Shown: positions 26,140 through 34,851 of the stretch, piece by piece
Position numbering within the stretch: the first letter of the stretch is position 1
How the letters are laid out: the number at the start of each line of letters is the position of its first letter
DNA from: Labilibacter sediminis
GTDB lineage: Bacteria > Bacteroidota > Bacteroidia > Bacteroidales > Marinilabiliaceae
Assembly (NCBI RefSeq): GCF_005877885.1
Contig: NZ_VCHY01000031.1
Span: forward strand, 1-50,797
Length of the DNA: 50,797 nucleotides
Direction: 5' to 3'
Made by a program: the position numbers and the translations under genes
The notes under the pieces: model-generated
The model's input: the letters and a program-made list of their open reading frames with translations, nothing else
Database searches by the model: none
Told to the model about the DNA's origin: nothing

Positions 26140-27316
26140 TCCTTTTGTTATAGAAGCAGAACATTGTTGCATGGCAAAAGCAGGAGAAACTATTTGTGGT
26201 GATGCAGTTTTGTTTAGCAAAATAAAAGAAGAAAACCGTTTGGTTGCTGTAATGTCAGACGGTCTTGGAAGCGGTGTACAGGCTAATATTTCGGCCACCA
26301 TGACCAGTACTATGGCCTTACAATTTACAATAGCCGGTGAACCTGTTAAACGAACAGCGGAATTTATAACAAAAACACTACCTCAAGATTCTAAACGGAA
26401 GGTAAGCTATTCTACTTTCTCCATCCTTGACATCAACTACCTGGGTGAAGTAAAGGTTATTGAGTATGATAATCCCCCTATCCTACTTTTAAGAAAAGGA
26501 AAGTTTATTGATCTGGAAAAACAGGAAAAAACACTAGAGCATATCCACACTCACAGAAACAAGCTTTATCAATATTCTTTTAAACTCGAAAAAGAAGACA
26601 GGCTGATCTTGGTCAGTGATGGTGTTACACAAAGTGGAATGGGGCACGACGATATGCATTTTGGTTGGCAAATGAGTGGTGTTAAAAGCTTTATAACAAA
26701 TACCATTAACAAGGAGCCTAACATTTCGGCTCATTCATTGGCCAAGACCATTGTTAACAAGTGTAATGCAATCGACAATAACAGCCTTAAAGATGATGCT
26801 TCATGTTGCGTATTGTATTACCGCAAACCTCGTAAATTACTAATTGTTACAGGTCCTCCTTTTCATCAGGAAAACGATACTTTGTTAGCCCAGTCTATAA
26901 AAAATTTCCATGGTAAAACCATTATTTGCGGAGGAACAACCTCAAAAATTGTGGCTCGGGAATTAAATATTGACGTTGAGATTGACCTGATAAATTATAA
27001 GCCGGGTTTACCTCCTAAGGCCACTATGCAAGGTATTGATTTGGTCACCGAAGGCATCATTACCCTGGCTAAAGTGTCGGAAGATATCAACAAACTGGAA
27101 GGCATCGATAAAATTAAAAACAATGTATCAGGTGAAATCATTAAAATAATGCTCGAAAGTGATGAAATCCAATTCATATCCGGCACAAGGGTAAACAACG
27201 CACATCAGGATCCTAATTTGCCTGTTGAGCTTGAGATCAGGAGAAATGTAATCAAACGCATTGCCAATCAACTGGAAAATAAATTCTTAAAAAAAACCAC
27301 GACAACATATTTATAG
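26132..27316 (+). CDS. SpoIIE/PP2C-type serine/threonine phosphatase
   Basis: A 394-residue cytoplasmic phosphatase. Metal-binding acidic motifs are GDAVLF (Asp24), MSDGLGSG (Asp43), LVSDGVTQSG and the C-terminal KDDASCCVLYY of the PP2C fold. A segment of about 165 residues follows that I cannot assign (begins RKPRKLLIVTGPP). The start overlaps the hydrogenase stop by 8 bp, so translation is coupled. Phosphatases of this type accompany group C hydrogenases in several anaerobes and are thought to be their output module. No cognate kinase or anti-sigma antagonist is in the operon. Confidence 0.85.
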   Translation: MNSPFVIEAEHCCMAKAGETICGDAVLFSKIKEENRLVAVMSDGLGSGVQANISATMTSTMALQFTIAGEPVKRTAEFITKTLPQDSKRKVSYSTFSILDINYLGEVKVIEYDNPPILLLRKGKFIDLEKQEKTLEHIHTHRNKLYQYSFKLEKEDRLILVSDGVTQSGMGHDDMHFGWQMSGVKSFITNTINKEPNISAHSLAKTIVNKCNAIDNNSLKDDASCCVLYYRKPRKLLIVTGPPFHQENDTLLAQSIKNFHGKTIICGGTTSKIVARELNIDVEIDLINYKPGLPPKATMQGIDLVTEGIITLAKVSEDINKLEGIDKIKNNVSGEIIKIMLESDEIQFISGTRVNNAHQDPNLPVELEIRRNVIKRIANQLENKFLKKTTTTYL

Positions 27317-27319
27317 AAG

Positions 27320-27586
27320 ATGAAGGAAGAAATTGAAGTTAAAATATGCTGTGGAACAAATTGTTACATCATGGGTGGTTCAGAATTGCATCTGATAAAA
27401 AACCACCTGCCTAATGATATTTCATCATGTGTTACCGTAAAAGGCATTAATTGCAGCGAACATTGCCACAATTTTACACAAACAAAAAAGCCTCCGCTTG
27501 TATGGATTAACGGAGAAATATTGGAGAGCGCCAACATCAGTAAAGTGAAAAACCAAATTTTAACGCTTTGTTCCCACGGCGCTTAA
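27320..27586 (+). CDS. Second thioredoxin-like [2Fe-2S] protein
   Basis: An 88-residue protein with the C-x4-C (Cys10-Cys15, CCGTNC) and C-x3-C (CSEHC) ligand pattern of NuoE-like [2Fe-2S] domains. An extra Cys11 and several additional cysteines are present. It begins 3 nt after the phosphatase gene and precedes the second hydrogenase by 47 nt, so it is the likely electron partner of that enzyme. It is clearly diverged from the 84-residue copy at the start of the operon. Confidence 0.82.
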   Translation: MKEEIEVKICCGTNCYIMGGSELHLIKNHLPNDISSCVTVKGINCSEHCHNFTQTKKPPLVWINGEILESANISKVKNQILTLCSHGA

Positions 27587-27633
27587 CTGAAACTGAAAAA
27601 ACATTACCATTTATATTTAACTAAGTATTACGA

Positions 27634-29082
27634 ATGACCTATTTTAACAACGCTATTCAAACAAAACGAGAATTGCTCTCACGAATTATTAAGTTATTAA
27701 ATGAAGATCAATTGTTTGAAAAAATTGATCGTATTCCATTGGAAATGCGACCAAAATCGAAAACTCCCATCAGGTGTTGTGTACATAAGGACAGGGCTGT
27801 AATTAAATACAAAGCCATGGCCATGATGGGATTTTGTGTTGAAGACGAAGAGGATGAACTGACCTCACTTAAAGAATACGCTGAAAAATCAATCAATAGA
27901 AAAGATTTTAGCAAAGAACATCTAACTGTTATTGACGAGGCTTGTAGTTCATGTGTACAGGTTAATTATACCGTAAGTAACCTTTGTCAGGGATGTGAAG
28001 CCAGAGCCTGTCAGGTAAACTGCCCCAAGGACGCTATCCGGGTTTTAAACGGTAAAGCCATTATCGACCACCAAAAATGCGTAAACTGTGGTTTATGTCA
28101 GAAGGCTTGTCCATTTCATGCCATTGCCTATTTGCCAGTTCCATGCGAAGAAGCCTGCCCGGTTAAGGCCATTAAGAAAAATGAAGAAGGCATTGAAGTC
28201 ATCGACAAATCAAAATGTATTTACTGTGGTAAATGTATGACGGCTTGTCCTTTTGGTGCCATCATGGAAAAGTCACAGATACTACAACTGGCGCATACAT
28301 TAAAAACCCAAACTGAAACAGTAGCCATGGTTGCTCCTGCTATTTTTGGTCAGTATAAAACCAATCCCGAGCATATTTTAGGAGCTTTAAAAAGCATAGG
28401 TTTTACACATATTATAGAAGTTGCTGAAGGCGCTGATATTACAGCAGAAAAAGAAACTGCAGAATGGGTAGAAAGCATACAAAAGAATGATCCTTTTTTA
28501 ACTTCATCATGTTGTCCTGCACATACCTTACTTAGTGAAAAACATATAAAAGCATTAAAGCCTTTTGTATCGCATACCAAATCGCCTATGATATATACTG
28601 CACAGCTTGCAAAGGAAAAATACCCTAATGCAAAACGTGTTTTTATAGGTCCTTGTTTAGCAAAAAGGCACGAAGCAGAACAATCAGGAGAAATAGATTA
28701 CGTATTAACATTTGAAGAGCTGAATTCATTTTTTACGGCTAACGACATCAACTTCCCTGACACCGAAAACATTGCCTTACATTCAAGCATATCAGCAACA
28801 GCGCGAGGATTTGCCTTAAGTGGCGGTGTAGCTGATGCCATAAAACAATCGATTCCCAATGGATATGCTTTTAAAGAGTTTTTAGTGGATGGCATAACCA
28901 AAAAAAGCATAAAGCTTTTAAAAGCCTTTACTGCAAAAACTCCGGATTACAACTTTATAGAAGTTATGGGATGTGAAGGCGGGTGTATGAATGGACCTGG
29001 AAGCATAACAGCATACAAAACAGGACAGGCACAGCTAAAAAAAGTTATAAAAGAACAAGAAGAACTTACACTTGTGAAATAA
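27634..29082 (+). CDS. Group-B-like catalytic [FeFe]-hydrogenase
   Basis: A 482-residue cytoplasmic enzyme interconverting protons plus electrons and H2. An N-terminal domain of about 100 residues carries Cys-rich sequences (CSSCVQ; CQGCEARACQVNCP). Ferredoxin-type sites follow (CVNCGLCQKACP; CIYCGKCMTACP). The H-cluster domain has L1 SSCCPAH with both Cys293 (proton transfer) and Cys294, L2 GPCLAKRHE (Cys341), and L3 EVMGCEGGCMNGPG (Cys447, Cys451). L1 reads CCPAH instead of CCPGW, as expected for the less-studied group B. The maturases HydE/F/G are not in the window and must be encoded elsewhere. Confidence 0.88.
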   Translation: MTYFNNAIQTKRELLSRIIKLLNEDQLFEKIDRIPLEMRPKSKTPIRCCVHKDRAVIKYKAMAMMGFCVEDEEDELTSLKEYAEKSINRKDFSKEHLTVIDEACSSCVQVNYTVSNLCQGCEARACQVNCPKDAIRVLNGKAIIDHQKCVNCGLCQKACPFHAIAYLPVPCEEACPVKAIKKNEEGIEVIDKSKCIYCGKCMTACPFGAIMEKSQILQLAHTLKTQTETVAMVAPAIFGQYKTNPEHILGALKSIGFTHIIEVAEGADITAEKETAEWVESIQKNDPFLTSSCCPAHTLLSEKHIKALKPFVSHTKSPMIYTAQLAKEKYPNAKRVFIGPCLAKRHEAEQSGEIDYVLTFEELNSFFTANDINFPDTENIALHSSISATARGFALSGGVADAIKQSIPNGYAFKEFLVDGITKKSIKLLKAFTAKTPDYNFIEVMGCEGGCMNGPGSITAYKTGQAQLKKVIKEQEELTLVK

Positions 29083-29130
29083 ATTGTTTTGAATAATTGT
29101 AGTCAATTATTATAGTTTGTACATAGTTGA

Positions 29131-29166
29131 AACCGGGTTATACTTTGTTGTAACCCGGTTTTTTAT
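29131..29166 (+). terminator. Terminator of the hydrogenase operon
   Basis: A perfect 10-bp stem (aaccgggtta / taacccggtt) with a 10-nt loop, followed by TTTTA. Directional for the plus strand. Confidence 0.88.
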
Positions 29167-30545
29167 TATGCAATTGACTTATCTATTTCAATACCATATT
29201 TTTTTATTTTTCGCTTTAATGCATCTCGCGAAATACATAACAACTCTGCTGCTTGTGTTTGATTAAAATCGCAGCGTTTTAAAGCTTCAACAATTAACTT
29301 TTGCTCGTTATCTTCCAAACAGAGAGAACCTAAGCTACCCGATACATTTTTATTTTCGCCTTTTAAAGGAAAGTCTTCCGCCAATAGCTCATCACCTTCC
29401 AGTAAAATAAGAGCACGCTCCACCATATTCCTTAATTCGCGTACATTACCCGGAAAATGATAGGATTGTAACTTTTTAACCAGATCGTTACTAATGGTTG
29501 GTGTTGGTTTATTTTTCTTTTTACAAAATGAATCGACAAAATGTATGAGTAAAGGCTTAATATCTTCAGGTCGCTGACGCAGTGGCGGAATATTAATTTC
29601 GATAGTATTGATACGATGATACAGGTCAATTCTGAACTTATCCTCCTCAATTAGTTCCTCAATATTTTTATTGGTGGCAGATATAATCCGTACATCCACA
29701 TCCACTTCTTTGTTACTACCTACCTTCTTAATTTTATTCTCTTCAATGGCCCGTAACAGTTTTGCCTGTAACGAAAATGGCATATCTGCAATTTCATCCA
29801 GAAACAAAGTACCATTGTTGGCCAATTCAAAATAGCCTTTTTTATCGTCGCGAGCATCCGTAAAAGCCCCTTTTACATGTCCAAAAAATTCACTTTCAAG
29901 CAATGTACTTGGGATAGCTGAACTGTTAACGGGTGCAAAAACCTGCTCCTTTCGCGGACTGCCAAAATGTATGATTCTCGAAATTATTTCTTTACCGGTT
30001 CCGTTTTCACCGGTAACCAATACGTTAACATCCTTATCTTTGGCAGCTTTCAGTGCTACTTTAATCACATTTTTAATGGCAGCACTCTCACCTATAAAAT
30101 CCTTTTCAATCATCCCCTCCAGTTCTTTTGAAACCAAGGATCCTATATTCTCAGCCTTTTCCAGCTTGTTTTGAAGCTCAACAAACTTCCCCGTTCTTTC
30201 TACTGCTACCTGAATATCCATTACCTGAAAAGGTTTTCTGATAAAATCAGAAGCTCCTTTACGCATGGCTTCAATAACCATATCCATATCTCCATAACCA
30301 CTAATCATGATGACCTCAGTACCGGCATGATCTTCTTTTACCTTTTTTAATATCTCAAGACCATTCATCCCCGGCAACATTACATCCAGAATTAAAATCC
30401 CGGGCTTTTCTTTTTCCAATAGTTCAAATCCCTCATTGGGCATATTGGCTGTATGCACTTCAAAATTCCTTTTCTCAAGATGATATTTTAGTTTTTCTGT
30501 GATTCTGGTTTCATCATCCAGAATTAATATTTTCAGGTTATTCAT
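29166..30545 (-). CDS. NtrC-family sigma-54 response regulator
   Basis: From the ATG at 30545 this is a 459-residue regulator. The receiver domain has Asp10-Asp11, phospho-acceptor Asp54 (LILDVMLPGMNG) and the RKPF lysine. The AAA+ domain has Walker A GENGTGKE, NGTLFLDEIADM and FRIDLYHRI. A Fis-type helix-turn-helix is at the end (NQTQAAELLCISRDALKRKI). The sigma-54 contact loop reads GAFTDA instead of GAFTGA, a natural variant that may alter contact with sigma-54. The longer start at 30575 is rejected. Its gene follows the TPR histidine-kinase gene by 30 nt, forming a two-component pair. Confidence 0.92.
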   Translation of the reverse strand: MNNLKILILDDETRITEKLKYHLEKRNFEVHTANMPNEGFELLEKEKPGILILDVMLPGMNGLEILKKVKEDHAGTEVIMISGYGDMDMVIEAMRKGASDFIRKPFQVMDIQVAVERTGKFVELQNKLEKAENIGSLVSKELEGMIEKDFIGESAAIKNVIKVALKAAKDKDVNVLVTGENGTGKEIISRIIHFGSPRKEQVFAPVNSSAIPSTLLESEFFGHVKGAFTDARDDKKGYFELANNGTLFLDEIADMPFSLQAKLLRAIEENKIKKVGSNKEVDVDVRIISATNKNIEELIEEDKFRIDLYHRINTIEINIPPLRQRPEDIKPLLIHFVDSFCKKKNKPTPTISNDLVKKLQSYHFPGNVRELRNMVERALILLEGDELLAEDFPLKGENKNVSGSLGSLCLEDNEQKLIVEALKRCDFNQTQAAELLCISRDALKRKIKKYGIEIDKSIA

Positions 30546-30575
30546 GATTAATTTTATCGTGTATCGAATATACAA

Positions 30576-32684
30576 TTATCCTATATAACCAGGATTTTCA
30601 TCGATGTTTTTATTATTTTCTTTAGGGGCAACAGGCAAAATCACTCTCATCCGCGTACCTTCCATTACTCTACTCTGTACCTCAATTCTACCATTCATTT
30701 CTTTTACCAAACGATAAGATATAGATAAGCCAAGTCCGGTACCTTTACCCAACTGCTTACTGGTAACAAAAGGCAGAAAAATATCAGTTTGCTTTTCAAG
30801 CGGTATACCTACCCCGTTGTCCTCCACCTCAATAAACACCTCATCTACTACCATCCCGGTTTCAATACATATCTTTTTAAGATGATCTTCGTTTTTTGCT
30901 AATCGTTCATCCACAGCATCACGGGCGTTCGATAATAAATTATGAATTACCTGCTCTACTTTATGGGGATTACCGATGACCTCTTTCACATTATCATCCA
31001 GCTTAAGCTGAAGGTTAATATTATGCGTTTGATATTGACGACTAATGATAGATATGGCCGATTTTACACAATCAGAAACAGAAAAGCGTTCATAAACACT
31101 TTCCTTCTGGCCACTTGAAAACACCCTGATATGATCAACAATTTCCCTTACCCTGACTATATCTTCAAAAATTTCGGATACAGATTGCAAGACAAACTTT
31201 TGATCCGGCTCTTTTTCTTCCAATTCAAATTTAATTCCTTCGGCCGACAAAGAAATATTTTGTATGGGTTGGTTTATTTCATGGGCTATACCAGCTGCCA
31301 ACTCACCCAAAGAGGATAAACTTGCCTGGTGAACAATGATTTGCTGTTGCTCTTCCTGCTTATGCAACGCTTCATTAATACGCAACTCCAGGTTCCGGTT
31401 CTCCTGCCCTTTTAAATAATACCTGTAATAAATTATAAAAACCAATATGAGCACAACCAAAATGGTAAAACCAAAAGACAATCTCCATTTTGATAAATTC
31501 TCCTTTTCAAGGTGAAGCCTGTAATTCTCATTTTTTGCCTGCAACATGTCATTTTCCTGCTTCTTCTTCTCTAAATCATGTACGGCCAGAGTATTTACAA
31601 ACTGCGTTGCATTTTGCTCTTGTGCCAAAAAATCGGAAATATTAGATAACAACACCTGATACTCATAGGCTTTTTTATAATTGCTTTGGCTTTTATAAAT
31701 AAGCGACATCTCTAGATAATTTTCGCGTAAAATAGCACTTGCATTTATAACCTCTGCCAAAGCAATACTTTTATGATGATAATTAACAGCCTTGGCTACC
31801 TTGTTTTGTTTAAATAAAATACGAGCCAGGTATAAATACGATATTGAAGCTCCATAATGATCGTCCTGCTCAACCTGCAATGCTAATGCCTCGGAGTATA
31901 GTTTTTGCGCATGCTCTAAATCATCTTTAAAGAAATACACTCCAGCCATATTATTTAATACTGCAGCAATACTCTGCTTATCTTCCCTTAAAGTTAATTC
32001 ATTATGCAATAACATATAGTATTCTAAAGCCTTATCATAATCCTCCAGAAAAAACCATATCTCACCTATGTTGCCCCAAAGAGTTGTTTTTTCAATCACG
32101 TACTCCTGCGTATCCTCAGGAATTAAATCAAGAGCTTTACTGTAATTCTCCAGAGCAATGGCATAATCACCCAGGTTTTTATATACATTTCCAATGTTTT
32201 GATAGGTAGAAATAATCATCTCCACATTATTTTCACTAATATGAAGCAATAATGAACGTTTATAATTATCTATGGATTTTTGAAATTTATCCAGACGATA
32301 AAATGTAGTGGCCAATACAGCAACACCTTTTTGATCACCTATTGATTTGTATGTCGATAATGACTTTTTATAATATTCCAGTAAATCATCATACTCACTG
32401 ATAAAGTAATACCCCATGCCTAAGTTTCCATAAGCTTTAGCTTCTCCTTTTTTATCATTTAAAGATTGAGCAAGTTTTAAAGCCTGGTTGGCATACTGAA
32501 TGGCCTTTTCCGGATCTGATGAAAGGTAGTATCTTGAAAATTGATTATACACTTCCACCTTTTCAGGTAAAGATGCGTTTTTTAATTTTCGATGCAGGTT
32601 ATTAATAACCGATTCTTCCGCATGTAAGGTTACGGTTGTAAGAAATAAGCAAAGAAGAAAACAATAAAGGATTCGATAAAGCAT
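30576..32684 (-). CDS. TPR-containing membrane histidine kinase
   Basis: A 702-residue kinase starting at 32684, where a signal sequence begins (MLYRILYCFLLCLFL). About eight tetratricopeptide repeats at about 40-380 form a periplasmic sensor region. A membrane helix lies near 405-427, and a short coiled coil leads to the phospho-acceptor His468 (GIAHEINQPIQN) and an ATPase domain (LLSNARDAVDE; DNGVGIP; GTGLGLSISY). It is paired with the sigma-54 regulator 30 nt downstream and starts 10 nt after folB. A longer reading from 32783 overlaps folB and is rejected. The signal is unknown. Confidence 0.9.
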   Translation of the reverse strand: MLYRILYCFLLCLFLTTVTLHAEESVINNLHRKLKNASLPEKVEVYNQFSRYYLSSDPEKAIQYANQALKLAQSLNDKKGEAKAYGNLGMGYYFISEYDDLLEYYKKSLSTYKSIGDQKGVAVLATTFYRLDKFQKSIDNYKRSLLLHISENNVEMIISTYQNIGNVYKNLGDYAIALENYSKALDLIPEDTQEYVIEKTTLWGNIGEIWFFLEDYDKALEYYMLLHNELTLREDKQSIAAVLNNMAGVYFFKDDLEHAQKLYSEALALQVEQDDHYGASISYLYLARILFKQNKVAKAVNYHHKSIALAEVINASAILRENYLEMSLIYKSQSNYKKAYEYQVLLSNISDFLAQEQNATQFVNTLAVHDLEKKKQENDMLQAKNENYRLHLEKENLSKWRLSFGFTILVVLILVFIIYYRYYLKGQENRNLELRINEALHKQEEQQQIIVHQASLSSLGELAAGIAHEINQPIQNISLSAEGIKFELEEKEPDQKFVLQSVSEIFEDIVRVREIVDHIRVFSSGQKESVYERFSVSDCVKSAISIISRQYQTHNINLQLKLDDNVKEVIGNPHKVEQVIHNLLSNARDAVDERLAKNEDHLKKICIETGMVVDEVFIEVEDNGVGIPLEKQTDIFLPFVTSKQLGKGTGLGLSISYRLVKEMNGRIEVQSRVMEGTRMRVILPVAPKENNKNIDENPGYIG

Positions 32685-32694
32685 AGTTTTGTTT

Positions 32695-33048
32695 TTATCT
32701 GTTTGAACCTTCGAGAACAAAAGATAACTCACCCGAAAATTGAATAGCCTGAAGCTTTTTAACTTCAACCTTTGCACTTTCAACTTTATCGAACTCTAAA
32801 ACTGTATTTAAAACCATTCGGGTAAATGCTTCGATCAGATTAAAATGACTATTTTCAGCCCTACCTATAATTTCGTTGGTTAATTGAACAATATCGAATG
32901 CATCTGCAGGATTATCACTTTCTTCTTCCAGAAAACTATTATAACTAATACTAATATTAATCATTAAATCCTGAGTATGACTCGAGGCATGAGGATCAAA
33001 TCCCAAATGACTGCGAACCAATAATTTTTTAATATTTAAAACACCCAT
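32695..33048 (-). CDS. folB: Dihydroneopterin aldolase-like protein (FolB)
   Basis: A 117-residue protein with the tetrahydrobiopterin-synthesis fold. The FolB order is kept: IKKLLVRSHLGF, HTQDLMINISI, a helix, then NLIEAFTRMV with the pterin-binding Glu, and KVEVKKLQAIQF with a Lys near the usual catalytic position. FolB cleaves dihydroneopterin to 6-hydroxymethyl-dihydropterin in folate synthesis. The region around the usual Tyr and first Glu differs, so an epimerase (FolX-like) role cannot be excluded. It is followed after 10 nt by the histidine-kinase gene. Confidence 0.72.
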   Translation of the reverse strand: MGVLNIKKLLVRSHLGFDPHASSHTQDLMINISISYNSFLEEESDNPADAFDIVQLTNEIIGRAENSHFNLIEAFTRMVLNTVLEFDKVESAKVEVKKLQAIQFSGELSFVLEGSNR

Positions 33049-33067
33049 TGATTACAATTTAGAATGC

Positions 33068-33099
33068 TAAATGTAGCAAATTCATAATGGTTAACAATA
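33068..33099 (-). promoter_or_regulatory. Candidate promoter of folB-kinase-regulator
   Basis: On the minus strand ATTG (33098-33095), 19 bp, TACATTTA (33075-33068) is a near match to the Bacteroidota promoter. It lies about 20 bp upstream of the folB start. Confidence 0.4.
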
Positions 33100-33167
33100 A
33101 TTGACAATGATATTTTGGCCTTATAAATATTATATTTTAACGTTGCTAAAACTTTAACAATTATATA

Positions 33168-33635
33168 TTACTTGTAAATTAACTCCACAATCATCTCCAA
33201 ACCCAGTCTATCTTCTTCGTTAAAATTGGCCAATTCTCTGCTATCCACATCTAAAACTCCAACCAGTACATTATCTTTATTAATCACAGGCACAACAATC
33301 TCTGATTTAGATAATGAACTACAGGCTATATGTCCCGGAAATTCTTCAACATCATCAACTACTATTGTTTTGCGTTGGTTTACCGATGCCCAACAAACAC
33401 CAGTATCTTTTTTTAAACGCAGGCATGCCAATGGCCCCTGATAAGGACCTACCAACAATTCTCCATCTTGTAATAAATAAAAACCAGTCCAAAAATACCC
33501 TTTCATTTTATGGTGAAGTACTGCAGAAATGGTTGCCATTCGTGAAATGGGCGAATTAACCGGAATTGTTAATTCTTCGATTTGCTGATATAATCTTTTG
33601 TATTTTAAAATTTTAGCTGAGTCTTTTGTCATCAT
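33168..33635 (-). CDS. msrC: Free methionine-(R)-sulfoxide reductase (GAF-type fRMsr)
   Basis: A 155-residue cytoplasmic GAF-domain enzyme reducing free L-methionine-(R)-sulfoxide with thioredoxin. Family motifs are FWTGFYLL, LLVGPYQGPLACLRL (Cys71), GVCW (Cys81), FPGHIACSS (Cys105), SEIVVPV and LDVDS. The three cysteines match the catalytic and resolving residues of fRMsr. The length is normal. An ATG-ATG pair leaves the first residue uncertain. It is transcribed separately from folB, with 119 bp between them. Confidence 0.92.
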   Translation of the reverse strand: MMTKDSAKILKYKRLYQQIEELTIPVNSPISRMATISAVLHHKMKGYFWTGFYLLQDGELLVGPYQGPLACLRLKKDTGVCWASVNQRKTIVVDDVEEFPGHIACSSLSKSEIVVPVINKDNVLVGVLDVDSRELANFNEEDRLGLEMIVELIYK

Positions 33636-33752
33636 GAAAGATTCTAATATAAACCTGTTTTAAACAACAATGCAAGATAAACAATTATAGTTCATCCTGC
33701 ATTGAGTTGTTTTATATCTGCAATTACAAGTCTGCTTGTTTTGCTTAAGAAA

Positions 33753-34250
33753 TCAATCCTGAAGCATGCCTTGTAATTTTTTCCTTGTAAAGAATATCCT
33801 ACTCTTAACCGTTCCTATTGGCAAGTCAAGTTCTTCCGCTATCTCTTTATACTTATAACCCGAAGTATGCATAGTAAACGGAATTTTGAATTCATCATCC
33901 AACCTTTCGATACTGCTATTCATCTCGTTTACGCTTTGAACCATTTCCGGCGTTTCCGAAGCATAATTTCCTTTAAAAGCAACCCGGTAAGCATCTTCTG
34001 CTGAATCAAATGTACTCCTGGTTTTCTGAACCCTTCTATAATTATTAATAAAAGTGTTTTTCATGATTGTAAAAACCCACGCCTTAAAATTTGTATTAGA
34101 TACAAATTGCTTTCTATAAGTAAGTGCTTTTAATGTAGTTTCCTGCAATAAATCACTTGCATCATCCTCATTTGCCGTTAAACTAAGGGCAAAATACCTA
34201 AGCTTATCTTGTAAGCTCAATAGGCTATCGTTGAATTGCGTTGCTGTCAT
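33753..34250 (-). CDS. ECF-type RNA polymerase sigma factor
   Basis: A 165-residue sigma-70-family factor. Region 2 (DLLQETTLKALTYRKQF; NFKAWVFTIMKNTFINNYRR) and region 4 (YKEIAEELDLPIGTVKSRIFFTRKKL) are clear and there is no region 3, the ECF layout. No anti-sigma factor is adjacent on either side, so it may be controlled transcriptionally or by a distant partner. Its targets are unknown. Confidence 0.9.
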   Translation of the reverse strand: MTATQFNDSLLSLQDKLRYFALSLTANEDDASDLLQETTLKALTYRKQFVSNTNFKAWVFTIMKNTFINNYRRVQKTRSTFDSAEDAYRVAFKGNYASETPEMVQSVNEMNSSIERLDDEFKIPFTMHTSGYKYKEIAEELDLPIGTVKSRIFFTRKKLQGMLQD

Positions 34251-34483
34251 GGCTTTATGTATTATTGCTTGTTCTTAACTAAATAATGACTGCTTAAAAT
34301 GTTTAACAAATATAAGTGATCTATAAACGGCAACAAAAGATTTAAAAGTCTTTTTTTATTTTATTTTTATTCATTCTAAATAAAAAATAACATAAACTAC
34401 TAACTATCTGTCATTTACAGACAACTATATTGGTAATTCTAAATTACTACATTTTTTTTGACCGCGAAAACCTTGTTTAACTT

Positions 34484-34520
34484 TAAACAAAAAAAAGGGA
34501 TACCAATTAAATATCCCTTT
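34484..34520 (-). terminator. Terminator-like hairpin (minus strand)
   Basis: aaagggata (34494-34502) and tatcccttt (34512-34520) form a 9-bp stem. On the minus strand it is followed by a run of T. It lies about 330 bp past the stop of the BNR/T9SS gene, with a repeat copy in between, and upstream of the sigma-factor gene. Confidence 0.65.
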
Positions 34521-34554
34521 GGTTACATCTTAATACCACCTGTATACTAACCAC

Positions 34555-34729
34555 TTAACCCGCTTTATGCATTAGAAAATCTATTACACATTGAAATCAC
34601 TTCAAAACAAGACACTTTGTTTCTTCACTTCAACTCACCAGAACGATGCTATGCCTCGTCTCAGTAAAGCCTTGTTTTATCGTGCTTTCAATGTTCATGA
34701 CGAAGTTCTAATACATAATGCGAGCTTAA
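34555..34729 (+). repeat. 175-bp TTAA-flanked inverted-end element, copy A
   Basis: The element begins TTAACCCGCTTTATGCATTAG and ends CTAATACATAATGCGAGCTTAA, so its ends are imperfect inverted repeats bounded by TTAA. A second copy in the same orientation lies at 38618-39132 (interrupted). Apart from the insertion, the copies differ at only a few bases. There is no credible coding frame inside, so it behaves like a non-autonomous mobile element (MITE). The flanking gene-free stretches on either side (34251-34554 and 34730-34851) hold only a terminator hairpin. Confidence 0.8.
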
Positions 34730-34851
34730 CAAACCAAACTACAAATTCATTCCACTTACACCCAATAAAAAACAAAACCGAAAATTCATAGAATCTTCGG
34801 CTTGGTTTAAAAATGAGCATTCACTCAAATATATCATTTATTTACTTTATG

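Noticed and set aside
32685-32783. Longer N-terminus for the TPR histidine kinase
   Set aside because: It overlaps the folB coding region in another frame, and the signal sequence begins only at 32684.
34591-34791. Open frame of 66 codons inside repeat copy A
   Set aside because: It lies wholly in the non-coding repeat and its flank, is not preserved in copy B, and has no recognisable protein features.
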